A stretch of DNA of 64,000 nt from Paenibacillus tyrphae (lineage in GTDB: Bacteria > Bacillota > Bacilli > Paenibacillales > NBRC-103111). The DNA lies in NCBI RefSeq assembly GCF_000722545.1, contig NZ_JNVM01000020.1, positions 62,001 to 126,000 on the forward strand. The letters are read 5' to 3'. Shown in pieces: positions 1-7,814 of this stretch; the stretch's first letter is position 1, and every line of letters begins with the position of its first letter. The notes beneath the pieces are model-generated. The model was not told the origin of the DNA. It did not search any database and worked only from the letters and a program-made list of their open reading frames with translations. Made by a program: the position numbers and the translations under genes.

Positions 1-28
1 GCGCTCTAGATTCGCTCATGAGGTTCAT
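1..28 (-). CDS. 5' end of the next cobalamin-operon gene, cut by the window edge
   Basis: An AAAGGAG ribosome-binding site lies just upstream of two in-frame ATG codons (at 28 and 19) reading off the left edge. Only about nine codons are visible (M-N-L-M-S-E-S-R-A), so the product cannot be identified from sequence. The gene follows cbiG in the same direction with a gap of about 70 bases. In the Bacillus-type operon the gene after cbiG is often cbiA (cobyrinate a,c-diamide synthase), but that is inference from gene order alone. Spacing from the ribosome-binding site is 3 bases to the first ATG and 12 to the second, so the start is undecided. Confidence 0.35.
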
Positions 29-97
29 CGGCTCCTTTCCGCAGCAAAGCTGAAATTTCCGTTTTTATGCTTCCGAACAGCAGCAGCGTGCGCGTGG

Positions 98-1345
98 CTA
101 CTTCCCAAACGCCAGGAGGCCGACGGAAATCGTTACGTTGCCGCTTTTCTTCTTGGTCAGCGCCAGCCGCTCCGCGCCGGTGTAACGTTTGGCCGCAGGC
201 TCGCTGACTCCGTAAGCGCCGGTGAACTTGAACACCGTGTCTGACGGCTCTTCCATCGGCATCTCGTTCAATTCGCCCGGCGTGTAGCATTCGAGGGGCC
301 ATCCGTATTTGGCACAGACGGCGAGCAGCCCCTCCTCGTCTTTTTTCAGATCGATCGTGCAGACCGCTTTGACGCTGTGGATCGAAAAGCGCAGCTCTTC
401 GAGCGTCTCGCGGATCACCGCTTCGATCTCCTCTGCAGACGTTCCGCGGTTGCAGCCGATGCCGAGCGCGATCACCTTCGGCCGGTACAGCACGCCGTTG
501 GCGAGAATCGCTTCCTCGTTGGCCTCCAGCAGCCGGTGCGTCACGACCAGCGCCGCCTGCGGCTTGTTCGCCAGTGCGCTCCGCACGTCGTCGTACACCC
601 GGATCGTCTGCGGCAGCGGCGTGTCGTACAGCCACCAGTCCGGCTCGCCGGACTCTTGGACGACCGCGACGCGCTCTTCGTTGACGACGGAAGCGCTGAC
701 CGGCGTCAGCTTGTCGGCCGATTCCCACGTCCAGCCGAAGCGGCGGCCGAACAAATCGACGGCGATCGTCTTCTGCACGTCCGACGCGGTCGTCAGCACG
801 GGTCTTGCGCCCAGCGCCGCCGCCACCTCGCGTGTCAGCTCGTTGGCTCCGCCCAGATGACCCGACAGCACGCTGATGACATGCTCCCCTTTGTCGTCGA
901 TGACGACGATGCCGGGGTCTTTCTTTTTATCCTCCAGCAGCGGCGCGATCATCCGGACTACCGCGCCGAGCGAGATGATGCAAATGATCCCCTTGTACGC
1001 CGGGAACAGCGCGGGAAACAGCAGCCGCACGCTGCCCTCGAACAATTGGATGCCTTTGGTCGCCTCGTCGCCTCGCGCGAATTTGGACATGTAATACACG
1101 TCGGCATGGGAAAACGTGCTCTGCAAACGCCTTGCCAGCTCCACGCCGTGCTTCGTAATGGCGACGACGGCGTAATCGCCGTTCAAGCGGACCGTCGGGA
1201 TTATGCCTTCTTGCAGAACAACGGGCTGAGCCCCGCCTGTTGCGTCTGTGGGCGTGTTGCTTACCGCTCCTTTCGAAGCTGCGGCCGACGTTGCCTCCGT
1301 CCCCATAACGTCCCGCTCTCCGTCTCCGCCCTTCGCGCTCATCAT
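98..1345 (-). CDS. cbiG: Cobalt-precorrin-5A hydrolase CbiG
   Basis: CbiG opens the delta-lactone ring of cobalt-precorrin-5A and releases acetaldehyde in the anaerobic B12 pathway. The protein is 415 residues. The conserved CbiG N-terminal part begins around residue 58 (YAVVAITKHG) and contains the glycine-rich LSGHLGGANELT segment. The C-terminal CbiG domain starts at about residue 290 (VIALGIGCNRGTS). AAGGAG lies 7 bases before the first of two ATG codons, and the start overlaps the cbiF stop (ATGA), which implies translational coupling. The first 55 or so residues are a Ser/Ala/Gly-rich extension with no counterpart in the core family; translation could begin downstream, but the ribosome-binding site favours the long form. 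Confidence 0.93.
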   Translation of the reverse strand: MMSAKGGDGERDVMGTEATSAAASKGAVSNTPTDATGGAQPVVLQEGIIPTVRLNGDYAVVAITKHGVELARRLQSTFSHADVYYMSKFARGDEATKGIQLFEGSVRLLFPALFPAYKGIICIISLGAVVRMIAPLLEDKKKDPGIVVIDDKGEHVISVLSGHLGGANELTREVAAALGARPVLTTASDVQKTIAVDLFGRRFGWTWESADKLTPVSASVVNEERVAVVQESGEPDWWLYDTPLPQTIRVYDDVRSALANKPQAALVVTHRLLEANEEAILANGVLYRPKVIALGIGCNRGTSAEEIEAVIRETLEELRFSIHSVKAVCTIDLKKDEEGLLAVCAKYGWPLECYTPGELNEMPMEEPSDTVFKFTGAYGVSEPAAKRYTGAERLALTKKKSGNVTISVGLLAFGK

Positions 1346-2118
1346 TCCTTCACTCCTTTGCGGTAGCCGTGAGTGAACGTTTTATCGTACAGCTTGGAGC
1401 GGTATTCGTCCTTCTCGTGGATATTCGGGTCAAGTGCCCACCCGGCCAAAATCATCGCATGCGAGCGGATGCCGTTCGTCCGCATATCCTCGTCCAGCTT
1501 CTCCAGCGTCGTGCGGACGATCAATTGATCCGGCCACGTCGCCCGCTGCACGACCGCTACCGGCGTATCCAGGCTCCATCCGGCTTCGGTCAACTCGCGC
1601 ACGACTTTTTTGGTCAGCGTCGCACTGAGGAACAGCGCGATCGTACAGTGATGCGACGCCAGCTCTTTCAACTGCTCGCGGTCCGGCACCGGGGTGCGTC
1701 CTTCGGCCCGCGTCAAAATCAGCGTCTGTGTCAGATCCGGGATCGTCAGCTCCGCTCCGACCGCGGCCGCGGACGCAAACACCGAGCTGACGCCCGGGAT
1801 GATCTCGCAGGAGATGCCTTCTTTGGCGAGCAGCGCCTTTTGCTCCATAATCGCCCCGAACACGGCCGGATCGCCGGTATGCACCCGGGCGACGAGCTTG
1901 CCCGCTTTGACTCGGTCGGTCATGACCGCGACCATGTCCTCCAGGCTCATGCCAGCGCTTTGCAGCACCTCCGCCTCTGGCTTCGCCCGGGCAATCAACT
2001 CCTCATTGACGAGAGAGTCCGTATACAGCACGACGTCCGCTTCCTGCAGAATGCGCAGTCCTTTGACGGTAATCAAATCCGGGTCGCCGGGACCGGCTCC
2101 GATAATATAAATTTTCAT
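1342..2118 (-). CDS. cbiF: Cobalt-precorrin-4 C11-methyltransferase CbiF
   Basis: This SAM-dependent methyltransferase adds the C-11 methyl group to cobalt-precorrin-4. The 258-residue length is normal for the family. The N-terminal IIGAGPGDPDLITVKG is the family-defining first glycine loop, and VHTGDPAVFGA and IIPGVSSVFA form the second loop and substrate region. The ATG directly follows the cbiL stop (TAG-ATG) and the gene ends in a four-base overlap with cbiG. CobM in the aerobic pathway is the same family; its neighbours CbiD, CbiG, CbiX and CbiH60 place it in the anaerobic (early cobalt) route. Confidence 0.93.
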   Translation of the reverse strand: MKIYIIGAGPGDPDLITVKGLRILQEADVVLYTDSLVNEELIARAKPEAEVLQSAGMSLEDMVAVMTDRVKAGKLVARVHTGDPAVFGAIMEQKALLAKEGISCEIIPGVSSVFASAAAVGAELTIPDLTQTLILTRAEGRTPVPDREQLKELASHHCTIALFLSATLTKKVVRELTEAGWSLDTPVAVVQRATWPDQLIVRTTLEKLDEDMRTNGIRSHAMILAGWALDPNIHEKDEYRSKLYDKTFTHGYRKGVKE

Positions 2119-2829
2119 CTATTTTCTCACCACCATCAGCGTCAAATATTCCAGCTCCCGTCCGGCCAGCTCCTCAATGTTGCGCCAGATCAGCTCCTCC
2201 GCAGAGGTTACCTTGGTCAAGACGGCCGCCTTGTCGACCAGCCCCAGATCGCGCAGCACGGTCAGCATCAGGTCGATGACCTTCGCTACCTTGATGAACA
2301 CGACGCAGTCGTGCGTTTCAACCGCCCGGCGCATCGCATCGTAATCGTCGGTCGCCGGCACGACGGCCACCTGCTCGTCTCCGTCTGCCAGCGGCAGACC
2401 GAGCCTCGACGCAGCAGCAAGCACAGACGAAATCCCAGGTATGGATACGGCTTCCACCTCGGGATGACGCTCCTTCATGAGCCGCATCAGGTGAATGTAG
2501 GTGCTGTACAGCATCGGATCGCCTTCCGTGACGAACGCGACATTTTGCCCTTGGCTGAGATAGCCCCAAACCGTGTCGACCGTTTTGTTCCACTGCTTCT
2601 CCAGCGCTTCGCGGTCCTTCGTCATCGGGAAGGTCAGGCCGACCATTTCCTTCTCCCGGGTATCGACGTACAGCTCCGTAATCGCCAAAGCGTAGCTCTT
2701 GGCCCCGGATTTCTTTCGGGGGTAGGCGATTACCGGCGACTCCTTCAGCAGGCGGAACGCCTTCACCGTAATCAACTCGGGGTCCCCTGGTCCCACGCCC
2801 AATCCGTACAACGTGCCCAGCTTACTCAT
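2119..2829 (-). CDS. cbiL: Precorrin-2/cobalt-factor II C20-methyltransferase CbiL
   Basis: CbiL methylates C-20 of cobalt-factor II with SAM. From the chosen start the protein has 236 residues, the usual size. The GLGVGPGDPELITVKA loop near the N terminus, FVTEGDPMLYSTY and SIPGISSVLAAASRL are typical of the CbiL/CobI subfamily. The ATG at 2829 overlaps the cbiET stop (ATGAGTAA) and gives the canonical N terminus M-S-K-L-G-T-L-Y. Another in-frame ATG lies at 2838, three bases after AAGGAG plus AGG, so a start three codons earlier is possible. Confidence 0.92.
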   Translation of the reverse strand: MSKLGTLYGLGVGPGDPELITVKAFRLLKESPVIAYPRKKSGAKSYALAITELYVDTREKEMVGLTFPMTKDREALEKQWNKTVDTVWGYLSQGQNVAFVTEGDPMLYSTYIHLMRLMKERHPEVEAVSIPGISSVLAAASRLGLPLADGDEQVAVVPATDDYDAMRRAVETHDCVVFIKVAKVIDLMLTVLRDLGLVDKAAVLTKVTSAEELIWRNIEELAGRELEYLTLMVVRK

Positions 2830-4072
2830 CCGTTCCATCCTCTCCTTTATCCGTCCGCTTCCGCGCCGCAATGATGTATACCGGATTCAAGCTTTCAAAC
2901 CGCGTCATGTCCAAAATCGGCTTGCTGCGGCTCACCTGGGTCAGCGTAATGTCCGTCACGAACCCTTCCTCGGCAAAAGCTTCCGCCGCGGCGGACAAAT
3001 TCTCGATCGTCACCGCGTTCAGCACGATCCGCCCTTCCGGCTTCAGCCGGGCACAGCACACGGCGAGCAGTTCGCGCAGTTCGCCGCCGCTGCCGCCGAT
3101 AAAGACCGCGTCAGGATCGGGAAACTGATCCAGCCCTTGCGGCGCTTTGCCGTGCACGGCGGTAATGTCCGTACGGAATTTGCGGGCGTTCTCGTGAAAA
3201 TTGTCCAGATCGCCCTCGTTCTTTTCGATGGCGTACACCGCGCCTTCCCGGCATAGCTTCGCCGCTTCGATCGCGACCGAACCCGTGCAGGTGCCGATAT
3301 CCCAAACGACGCTGTTCCGCTTCAACTGCAGGGCCGCCAAGCTGAGCACTCGGACTTCCTTTTTCGTGATGAGCCCTTTGTCCGGCTTTCGCTGCGCAAA
3401 CTCTCCATCCTCGATGCCCAGCGCCCAGCGCGGCGGTTCGGCGTCTTTGCTCATCCGCAGCACGACGACATTAAGTGGCGAAAAGTGCGTCTCGGCCATA
3501 TCGGCCAGCTCCTGCAGCCCGAACCAGCCCGTCCGCTCGGCAGGTCCGCCGAGGTTTTCGCCGACGAACGCGTCGTACTCGGTCATGCCGTAATTGAGCA
3601 AATATCGTGCAATCGCCCCCGGCGTATTATGCTCGTCCGTGAGCAGCGCCACTTTTTTCGCGCCGTCGATCCGCTGCGCTAGCCCTTGTATGCTGCGTCC
3701 GTGTGCACTGACGACTACGGCGTCCTGCCAGCTCTCGCCGATCCGCGCAAAAGCAAGCTGCAGTGAGCTCACTTGCGGGTAAACCTCCACCCGCCCGGGC
3801 AGCTTGCCGGCCAAATAGCCTCCGATCCCGTAAAACAACGGATCGCCCGAAGCCAGCACCACCGCGTTCCGGGTTTCCGACCTCAGGCGCTCCGTCAGCT
3901 CGGACAGCCCGCTTTTGAGCACGACCTTTTCAGCGGCCGAATCAGCAAAAAAATGAAGCTGCCGCTCCCCGCCGATCAATAGCTCGGCTTGCCGAATCCG
4001 ATCGAGATACGCCTGCGGCAAGCCTGCCGCTCCGTCGTCGCCAATCCCGATCACTGCGCTTTTTTCTCCCAT
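2822..4072 (-). CDS. cbiET: Fused cobalt-precorrin-7 C5-methyltransferase and C15-methyltransferase/decarboxylase CbiET
   Basis: The fusion carries out methylation at C-5 and C-15 and decarboxylation of the C-12 acetate on cobalt-precorrins 7/6B. Residues 1 to about 200 form the CbiE half (IGIGDDGAAGLP at the N terminus, VVLASGDPLFYGIGG). Residues from about 215 form the CbiT half, a class I SAM methyltransferase with the VVWDIGTCTGSVAIEAA motif I and a PDAVFIGGSGG segment. The order is the same as in CobL of the aerobic pathway. The start was chosen for the GGAAAGGGG ribosome-binding site 7 bases upstream of the ATG at 4072, followed by M-G-E-K-S-A-V-I. In-frame codons further upstream lack a site. 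Confidence 0.93.
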   Translation of the reverse strand: MGEKSAVIGIGDDGAAGLPQAYLDRIRQAELLIGGERQLHFFADSAAEKVVLKSGLSELTERLRSETRNAVVLASGDPLFYGIGGYLAGKLPGRVEVYPQVSSLQLAFARIGESWQDAVVVSAHGRSIQGLAQRIDGAKKVALLTDEHNTPGAIARYLLNYGMTEYDAFVGENLGGPAERTGWFGLQELADMAETHFSPLNVVVLRMSKDAEPPRWALGIEDGEFAQRKPDKGLITKKEVRVLSLAALQLKRNSVVWDIGTCTGSVAIEAAKLCREGAVYAIEKNEGDLDNFHENARKFRTDITAVHGKAPQGLDQFPDPDAVFIGGSGGELRELLAVCCARLKPEGRIVLNAVTIENLSAAAEAFAEEGFVTDITLTQVSRSKPILDMTRFESLNPVYIIAARKRTDKGEDGTDE

Positions 4073-4150
4073 GCATGTACCCCTTTCCTTCTCGCTCACC
4101 TGCCGGAGTCCACGTCCGGTCAATCGTAGCCCTCTCTGCAAAACAGACCC

Positions 4151-5287
4151 TTAAAGCTCGTTCGTCATGCTTTTGCGCCCCAACAGCGCACCCTTCATCG
4201 AAATGATCACCGTCTCGACTTCCAGCGGCGTCCGCAGCTTCGCTTCGGGTCCAAGCGCCCCCGCTTCCCGCAGCGACTCCCGGCAGCAGTGACCGGACAT
4301 CACGTCGAAAAATGCGGTACAGCCCAGCGCCTGCATCTGATCGCCGACCTGCGCCGCCGTATTCGCTTCCAAAATTTCCTTGACGGCCGCCTCCGGCGCT
4401 CCCGCTTCCTCCGCCATGCGCGCCAGAAATCCGAAATCGACCGAGGCGCTCTTCGAATGAACCATCATGACGCCCTGCGCTACTTTGGAAAATTTACCCA
4501 TCATGCCGACAAGGGTAATTTTGCTAATGCCCTGTCGCACACATTGCTGAATCGCAAAGCCGACGAAATCGCCCATCTCGACAAACGCTTCCTCCGGCAG
4601 CTCCGGATACAGCTCCATGCCGAACTTCTCGCTGCGTCCGCCGGTCGACAGCACCACGTGGCTGCAGCCGCCCTTCACCGCCACGCGGATCGCCTGCGCG
4701 ACGCTCGCTTTGTAAGCGGCTGTCGAGAACGGCACCACAATGCCGCGCGTCCCCAAAATCGAGATACCACCAAGGATGCCAAGCCGGGCGTTGAGCGTCT
4801 TCTTCGCAATCTCCTCACCGTCCGGCACGGAGACGACCACGCGCACGCCGCGATGCAGCTCATAGCGGTTCAGCACCGCTTCGACGGCTTCGCGGATCAT
4901 TTTCCGCGGCACCGGATTGATCGCCGCCTGTCCGACATCGACGGGCAGCCCCGGCTTCGTCACCCGACCGACTCCGACGCCGCCGTCGATCTCGATCCCC
5001 GGCGCTTCGCGCCAGAACACCTCGCTGATGATCCGCGCGCCGTGCGTGGCGTCCGGGTCGTCGCCGCCGTCTTTGATCACCTCGGCGGACGCCCAATCGG
5101 ACGCATAAGCGCAGGCGACGATTTCGAACGTCACGTCCTGCCCGATCGGCAGGCGAATGGTCGCATGCGTCTGGGACTCCTGGACAATCAGCGCCTCGAG
5201 CGCCGCTTGAGCCGCCGCCGTCGCGCAGGCGCCCGTCGTATAGCCATGCCGGAGCGGCTTCGTTTCCTTTTCCCCGCCGTCCGCCAT
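4151..5287 (-). CDS. cbiD: Cobalt-precorrin-5B C1-methyltransferase CbiD
   Basis: CbiD transfers a methyl group to C-1 of cobalt-precorrin-5B. It is diagnostic of the anaerobic cobalamin route, because the aerobic pathway uses the unrelated CobF for this step. The 378-residue protein has the characteristic LRHGYTTGACATAAAQAA N terminus, the NPVPRKMI region and the LVGMMGKFSKVAQG motif. It starts four bases after the cbiC stop with only a weak ribosome-binding site, so it is probably translationally coupled to cbiC. Confidence 0.95.
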   Translation of the reverse strand: MADGGEKETKPLRHGYTTGACATAAAQAALEALIVQESQTHATIRLPIGQDVTFEIVACAYASDWASAEVIKDGGDDPDATHGARIISEVFWREAPGIEIDGGVGVGRVTKPGLPVDVGQAAINPVPRKMIREAVEAVLNRYELHRGVRVVVSVPDGEEIAKKTLNARLGILGGISILGTRGIVVPFSTAAYKASVAQAIRVAVKGGCSHVVLSTGGRSEKFGMELYPELPEEAFVEMGDFVGFAIQQCVRQGISKITLVGMMGKFSKVAQGVMMVHSKSASVDFGFLARMAEEAGAPEAAVKEILEANTAAQVGDQMQALGCTAFFDVMSGHCCRESLREAGALGPEAKLRTPLEVETVIISMKGALLGRKSMTNEL

Positions 5288-5291
5288 CGCG

Positions 5292-5942
5292 TTATCCCTG
5301 CCGTTCGGCGAGCAGCGACAGCGCGTTAACGGTCGCCACTGCGACCGGGCTGCCGCCCTTCCGCCCGATATTCGTAATAAACGGTACGTCCAGCTTCAGC
5401 AGCTCTTCCTTGGACTCCGCCGCCGATACGAAGCCGACCGGCACGCCGACGATCAGTCCCGGACGCGCCTCTCCTTCCTTGACAAGGCGAATAAGCTCCA
5501 ACAGCGCCGTCGGCGCGTTGCCGATCGCATAAATCGCGCCGTCCGCTTCCCGCGCCGCTTTCCGTATGGAAATGATCGCACGGGTCGTGTTCAGCCGCTT
5601 CGCTTCCTCCATCACATCCGCGTCCGAAATGTATACCCGCACGTCGCCGCCATATTTGGCCAGCCGCGGCTTGCTGATACCGACCTGCACCATCTGCACG
5701 TCCGCCACGACCGGCTTGCCGCTGCGGATCGCTTCGATCCCGGCGCGGATCGCATCGGGATGGAACACCACGCTGCGCCCGAGTTCAAAATCCGCCGACG
5801 CGTGAATGACGCGCTGTACGACCTTGAACTGCTCTTCCGTGTAGTTGTGCTCGCCAAGCTCCTCCGTGATCATTTCGAAGCTTTTTTCCTCGATTTCCTG
5901 CGGTTGAACGGTAAGCGGTTTAAATTCCGTGCGAAAATCCAT
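5292..5942 (-). CDS. cbiC: Cobalt-precorrin-8 methylmutase CbiC
   Basis: CbiC moves the methyl group from C-11 to C-12 of cobalt-precorrin-8 to form cobyrinate. The protein is 216 residues. The VIHASADFE segment carries the conserved catalytic histidine of the CobH/CbiC family, and IGNAPTALLELI and the C-terminal NIGRKGGSPVAVATVNAL are family hallmarks. The start codon overlaps the cbiJ stop by one base (TAATG), so translation is coupled. Confidence 0.95.
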   Translation of the reverse strand: MDFRTEFKPLTVQPQEIEEKSFEMITEELGEHNYTEEQFKVVQRVIHASADFELGRSVVFHPDAIRAGIEAIRSGKPVVADVQMVQVGISKPRLAKYGGDVRVYISDADVMEEAKRLNTTRAIISIRKAAREADGAIYAIGNAPTALLELIRLVKEGEARPGLIVGVPVGFVSAAESKEELLKLDVPFITNIGRKGGSPVAVATVNALSLLAERQG

Positions 5943-6721
5943 TAATCGCGCACCTCCTGAAATAATGCGTTTAACGCGTTCGTGACGCCTTCAAAATCCG
6001 AATATACTTCGCCGTACTCCAGCTGCGGCCGTCCGATGACGATCGTATCGATATCCATTTCGAGCGCCGCCGACAGCTTTTCCTCTACCGCGCCGACCTT
6101 ACCGCTTTCCTTCGTGACGATGACGTTGACGCCGTAATGCTTGTACAGCGCCTGGTTCAGCTCTTTGGAAAAAGGCCCCTGCATCGCGATAATGTTCTTC
6201 TGCTCCAGGCCGAGCTGCTCGCATTTCTCCATATTGTCCTTGCGCGGCAGCATGCGCGCCACCAGCGTCGTGTCCGGCAATCCGATCAGCTTCTCGGCAA
6301 AAATTTGCAGCGTCTTGCTTCCCGTCGTCAGCATGATAACCCCGCGCTTCTGCGCCGCCAGCTCGGCCGCCTCTTCGTAATCGTCGACGAAAAACAGCCG
6401 CGGGTGCCCATCGTACGATCCGCGCTCGCGCTCGTAGCGGATGTAAGGCACTCCTGCCTGCTCGGCCGCCGCCATCGCATTGCGGGACGCTTCCTCCGCA
6501 AACGGATGGCTCGCATCGACCACCGCTTGGGCGCTGCGGCTGCGGATCAAGTCGGCCAAGCCGTGTGCGTCAAGTCGACCCATGCGCACCTCGAGCCCCG
6601 CGTCTTCGAGGCTCTTGGCCGCGCTCTCGGTCACGACGGTGGCGACGAGCGGATAGCCCGCCGCGCGGATGAGCTGCGCAAGCTCCCTAGCGTCGCTCGT
6701 CCCGGCCAGCACGACGATCAT
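5942..6721 (-). CDS. cbiJ: Cobalt-precorrin-6A reductase CbiJ
   Basis: CbiJ reduces the corrin macrocycle of cobalt-precorrin-6A with a nicotinamide cofactor. The 259-residue length fits the CbiJ/CobK family. The N terminus VLAGTSDARELAQLIRAAGY is the nucleotide-binding start, followed by VVDASHPFAEEASRNA and the VTKESGKVGAVEEKLSAA segment near residue 205, both strongly conserved in the family. It begins in an ATGA overlap with the cbiX stop and ends overlapping cbiC. Confidence 0.94.
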   Translation of the reverse strand: MIVVLAGTSDARELAQLIRAAGYPLVATVVTESAAKSLEDAGLEVRMGRLDAHGLADLIRSRSAQAVVDASHPFAEEASRNAMAAAEQAGVPYIRYERERGSYDGHPRLFFVDDYEEAAELAAQKRGVIMLTTGSKTLQIFAEKLIGLPDTTLVARMLPRKDNMEKCEQLGLEQKNIIAMQGPFSKELNQALYKHYGVNVIVTKESGKVGAVEEKLSAALEMDIDTIVIGRPQLEYGEVYSDFEGVTNALNALFQEVRD

Positions 6722-7746
6722 GACAGCACCTCTTTCGACGCAGCCGCCTCCGGCGATCCCGCAGGCTTCATACCGCCGCTTTCCGGCTGATGGTGCTCAT
6801 GATCATGATCGTGGTTATGCGCGTGATCGTGATCATGGTGGTGATCATGGTCGTGATGATGATCATGGTCGTGATCGTGGTCATGATGGTGATGATGGTG
6901 ATGATCGTGTCCATGCTCATGATCGTGGTGATGATGGTGGTCCAGATGCTCCATCGCTTCAAGACGGTATTGACACATATCGCAGTTCATCCGCGCTTCG
7001 CCTTGGAGCGCCTCTTGGGCCCGCTCCAGCAGAATCGTTTGCAGCGTCGGGTGGAACCCGAAGTATTCGGCCAGGATAAACGATTCATCCGGATACTTCT
7101 CCGCAAAAGCTTCCGTCATTTGCTCCATTCGCTTGATCAGTACGCCGGTGAACAAAAAGTAAGGCAGCAGGACGATCCGCTTCGCCCCAAGCCGGATACA
7201 GCGTTCGATTCCTTCGTCCACCAGCGGCGCCGTCACTCCGATAAACGCCGTCTCCACCCATTTTACCTTAAGCCGCTCCCAGAGCAGCCGTGAGATTTTG
7301 TATAAATCGCTGTTCGCATCCGCATCGCTGCTGCCGCGTCCGATGACCAGAAGCGCCGTATCGTCCGCCCCGGCCAAGCCGTCCACACCCGCTTCCGTCA
7401 GCCTGGAGATCAAAATGTCCAGCACCAGCTCGTGCACCCCAATCGGACGGCCGTACATAAACTGCACCGCCGGGTACCTCAATCTCGCTTCATCGATGGC
7501 TGCCGGAATATGCAGCTTGGCATGGCCAGCCGCAAACAGCGTAATCGGCACCACCGCGATCCGCGTGGCTCCCCTCGCTACGCATGTGGCGATGCCTTTT
7601 GAAATGGACGGCGCCTCGAATTCCAAGAAGCACGTCTCCACGATCGGCTCCCCGAGACGGCCTTCCACCGAACGGATAAACTCCCGGATCTCCTCGTTCC
7701 CTTCCGGGTCCCGGCTGCCGTGGCCAACAAACAATACTGCGTTCAT
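6718..7746 (-). CDS. cbiX: Sirohydrochlorin cobaltochelatase CbiX (long form) with histidine-rich tail
   Basis: CbiX inserts Co2+ into sirohydrochlorin, the committing step of the early-cobalt pathway. GAGGAGG lies 6 bases upstream of the ATG at 7746 and gives a 342-residue protein. Two chelatase halves are visible: residues 1-125 (FVGHGSRDPEG, FAAGHAKLHIP) and about 130-245 (VIGRGSSDADAN, FLFTGVLIKRM). An M-x-C-x2-C motif (MNCDMC, about 253-258) follows, then about 50 residues (270-319) of which roughly 33 are histidine alternating with aspartate. Long CbiX of Bacillus megaterium is known to have both an Fe-S-type MxCxxC motif and a His-rich end. The tail probably stores or delivers metal. 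Confidence 0.95.
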   Translation of the reverse strand: MNAVLFVGHGSRDPEGNEEIREFIRSVEGRLGEPIVETCFLEFEAPSISKGIATCVARGATRIAVVPITLFAAGHAKLHIPAAIDEARLRYPAVQFMYGRPIGVHELVLDILISRLTEAGVDGLAGADDTALLVIGRGSSDADANSDLYKISRLLWERLKVKWVETAFIGVTAPLVDEGIERCIRLGAKRIVLLPYFLFTGVLIKRMEQMTEAFAEKYPDESFILAEYFGFHPTLQTILLERAQEALQGEARMNCDMCQYRLEAMEHLDHHHHHDHEHGHDHHHHHHHDHDHDHDHHHDHDHHHDHDHAHNHDHDHEHHQPESGGMKPAGSPEAAASKEVLS

Positions 7747-7814
7747 GCGCTTCCTCCTCATTTTCATTGTTGCTTATCCCTTTTTAAACAGTTCCTTCAT
7801 AAGGCGCGAAACCT

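Noticed and set aside
1369..2874. 501-residue plus-strand ORF opposite cbiF and cbiL
   Set aside because: Antisense to two certain genes and no motifs; long only because of codon bias.
6768..7079. Reading frames with Met/Ile/Thr- or Asp/His-type repeats over the CbiX tail
   Set aside because: They are other frames of the CAT/GAT repeat that encodes the histidine-rich tail of CbiX.
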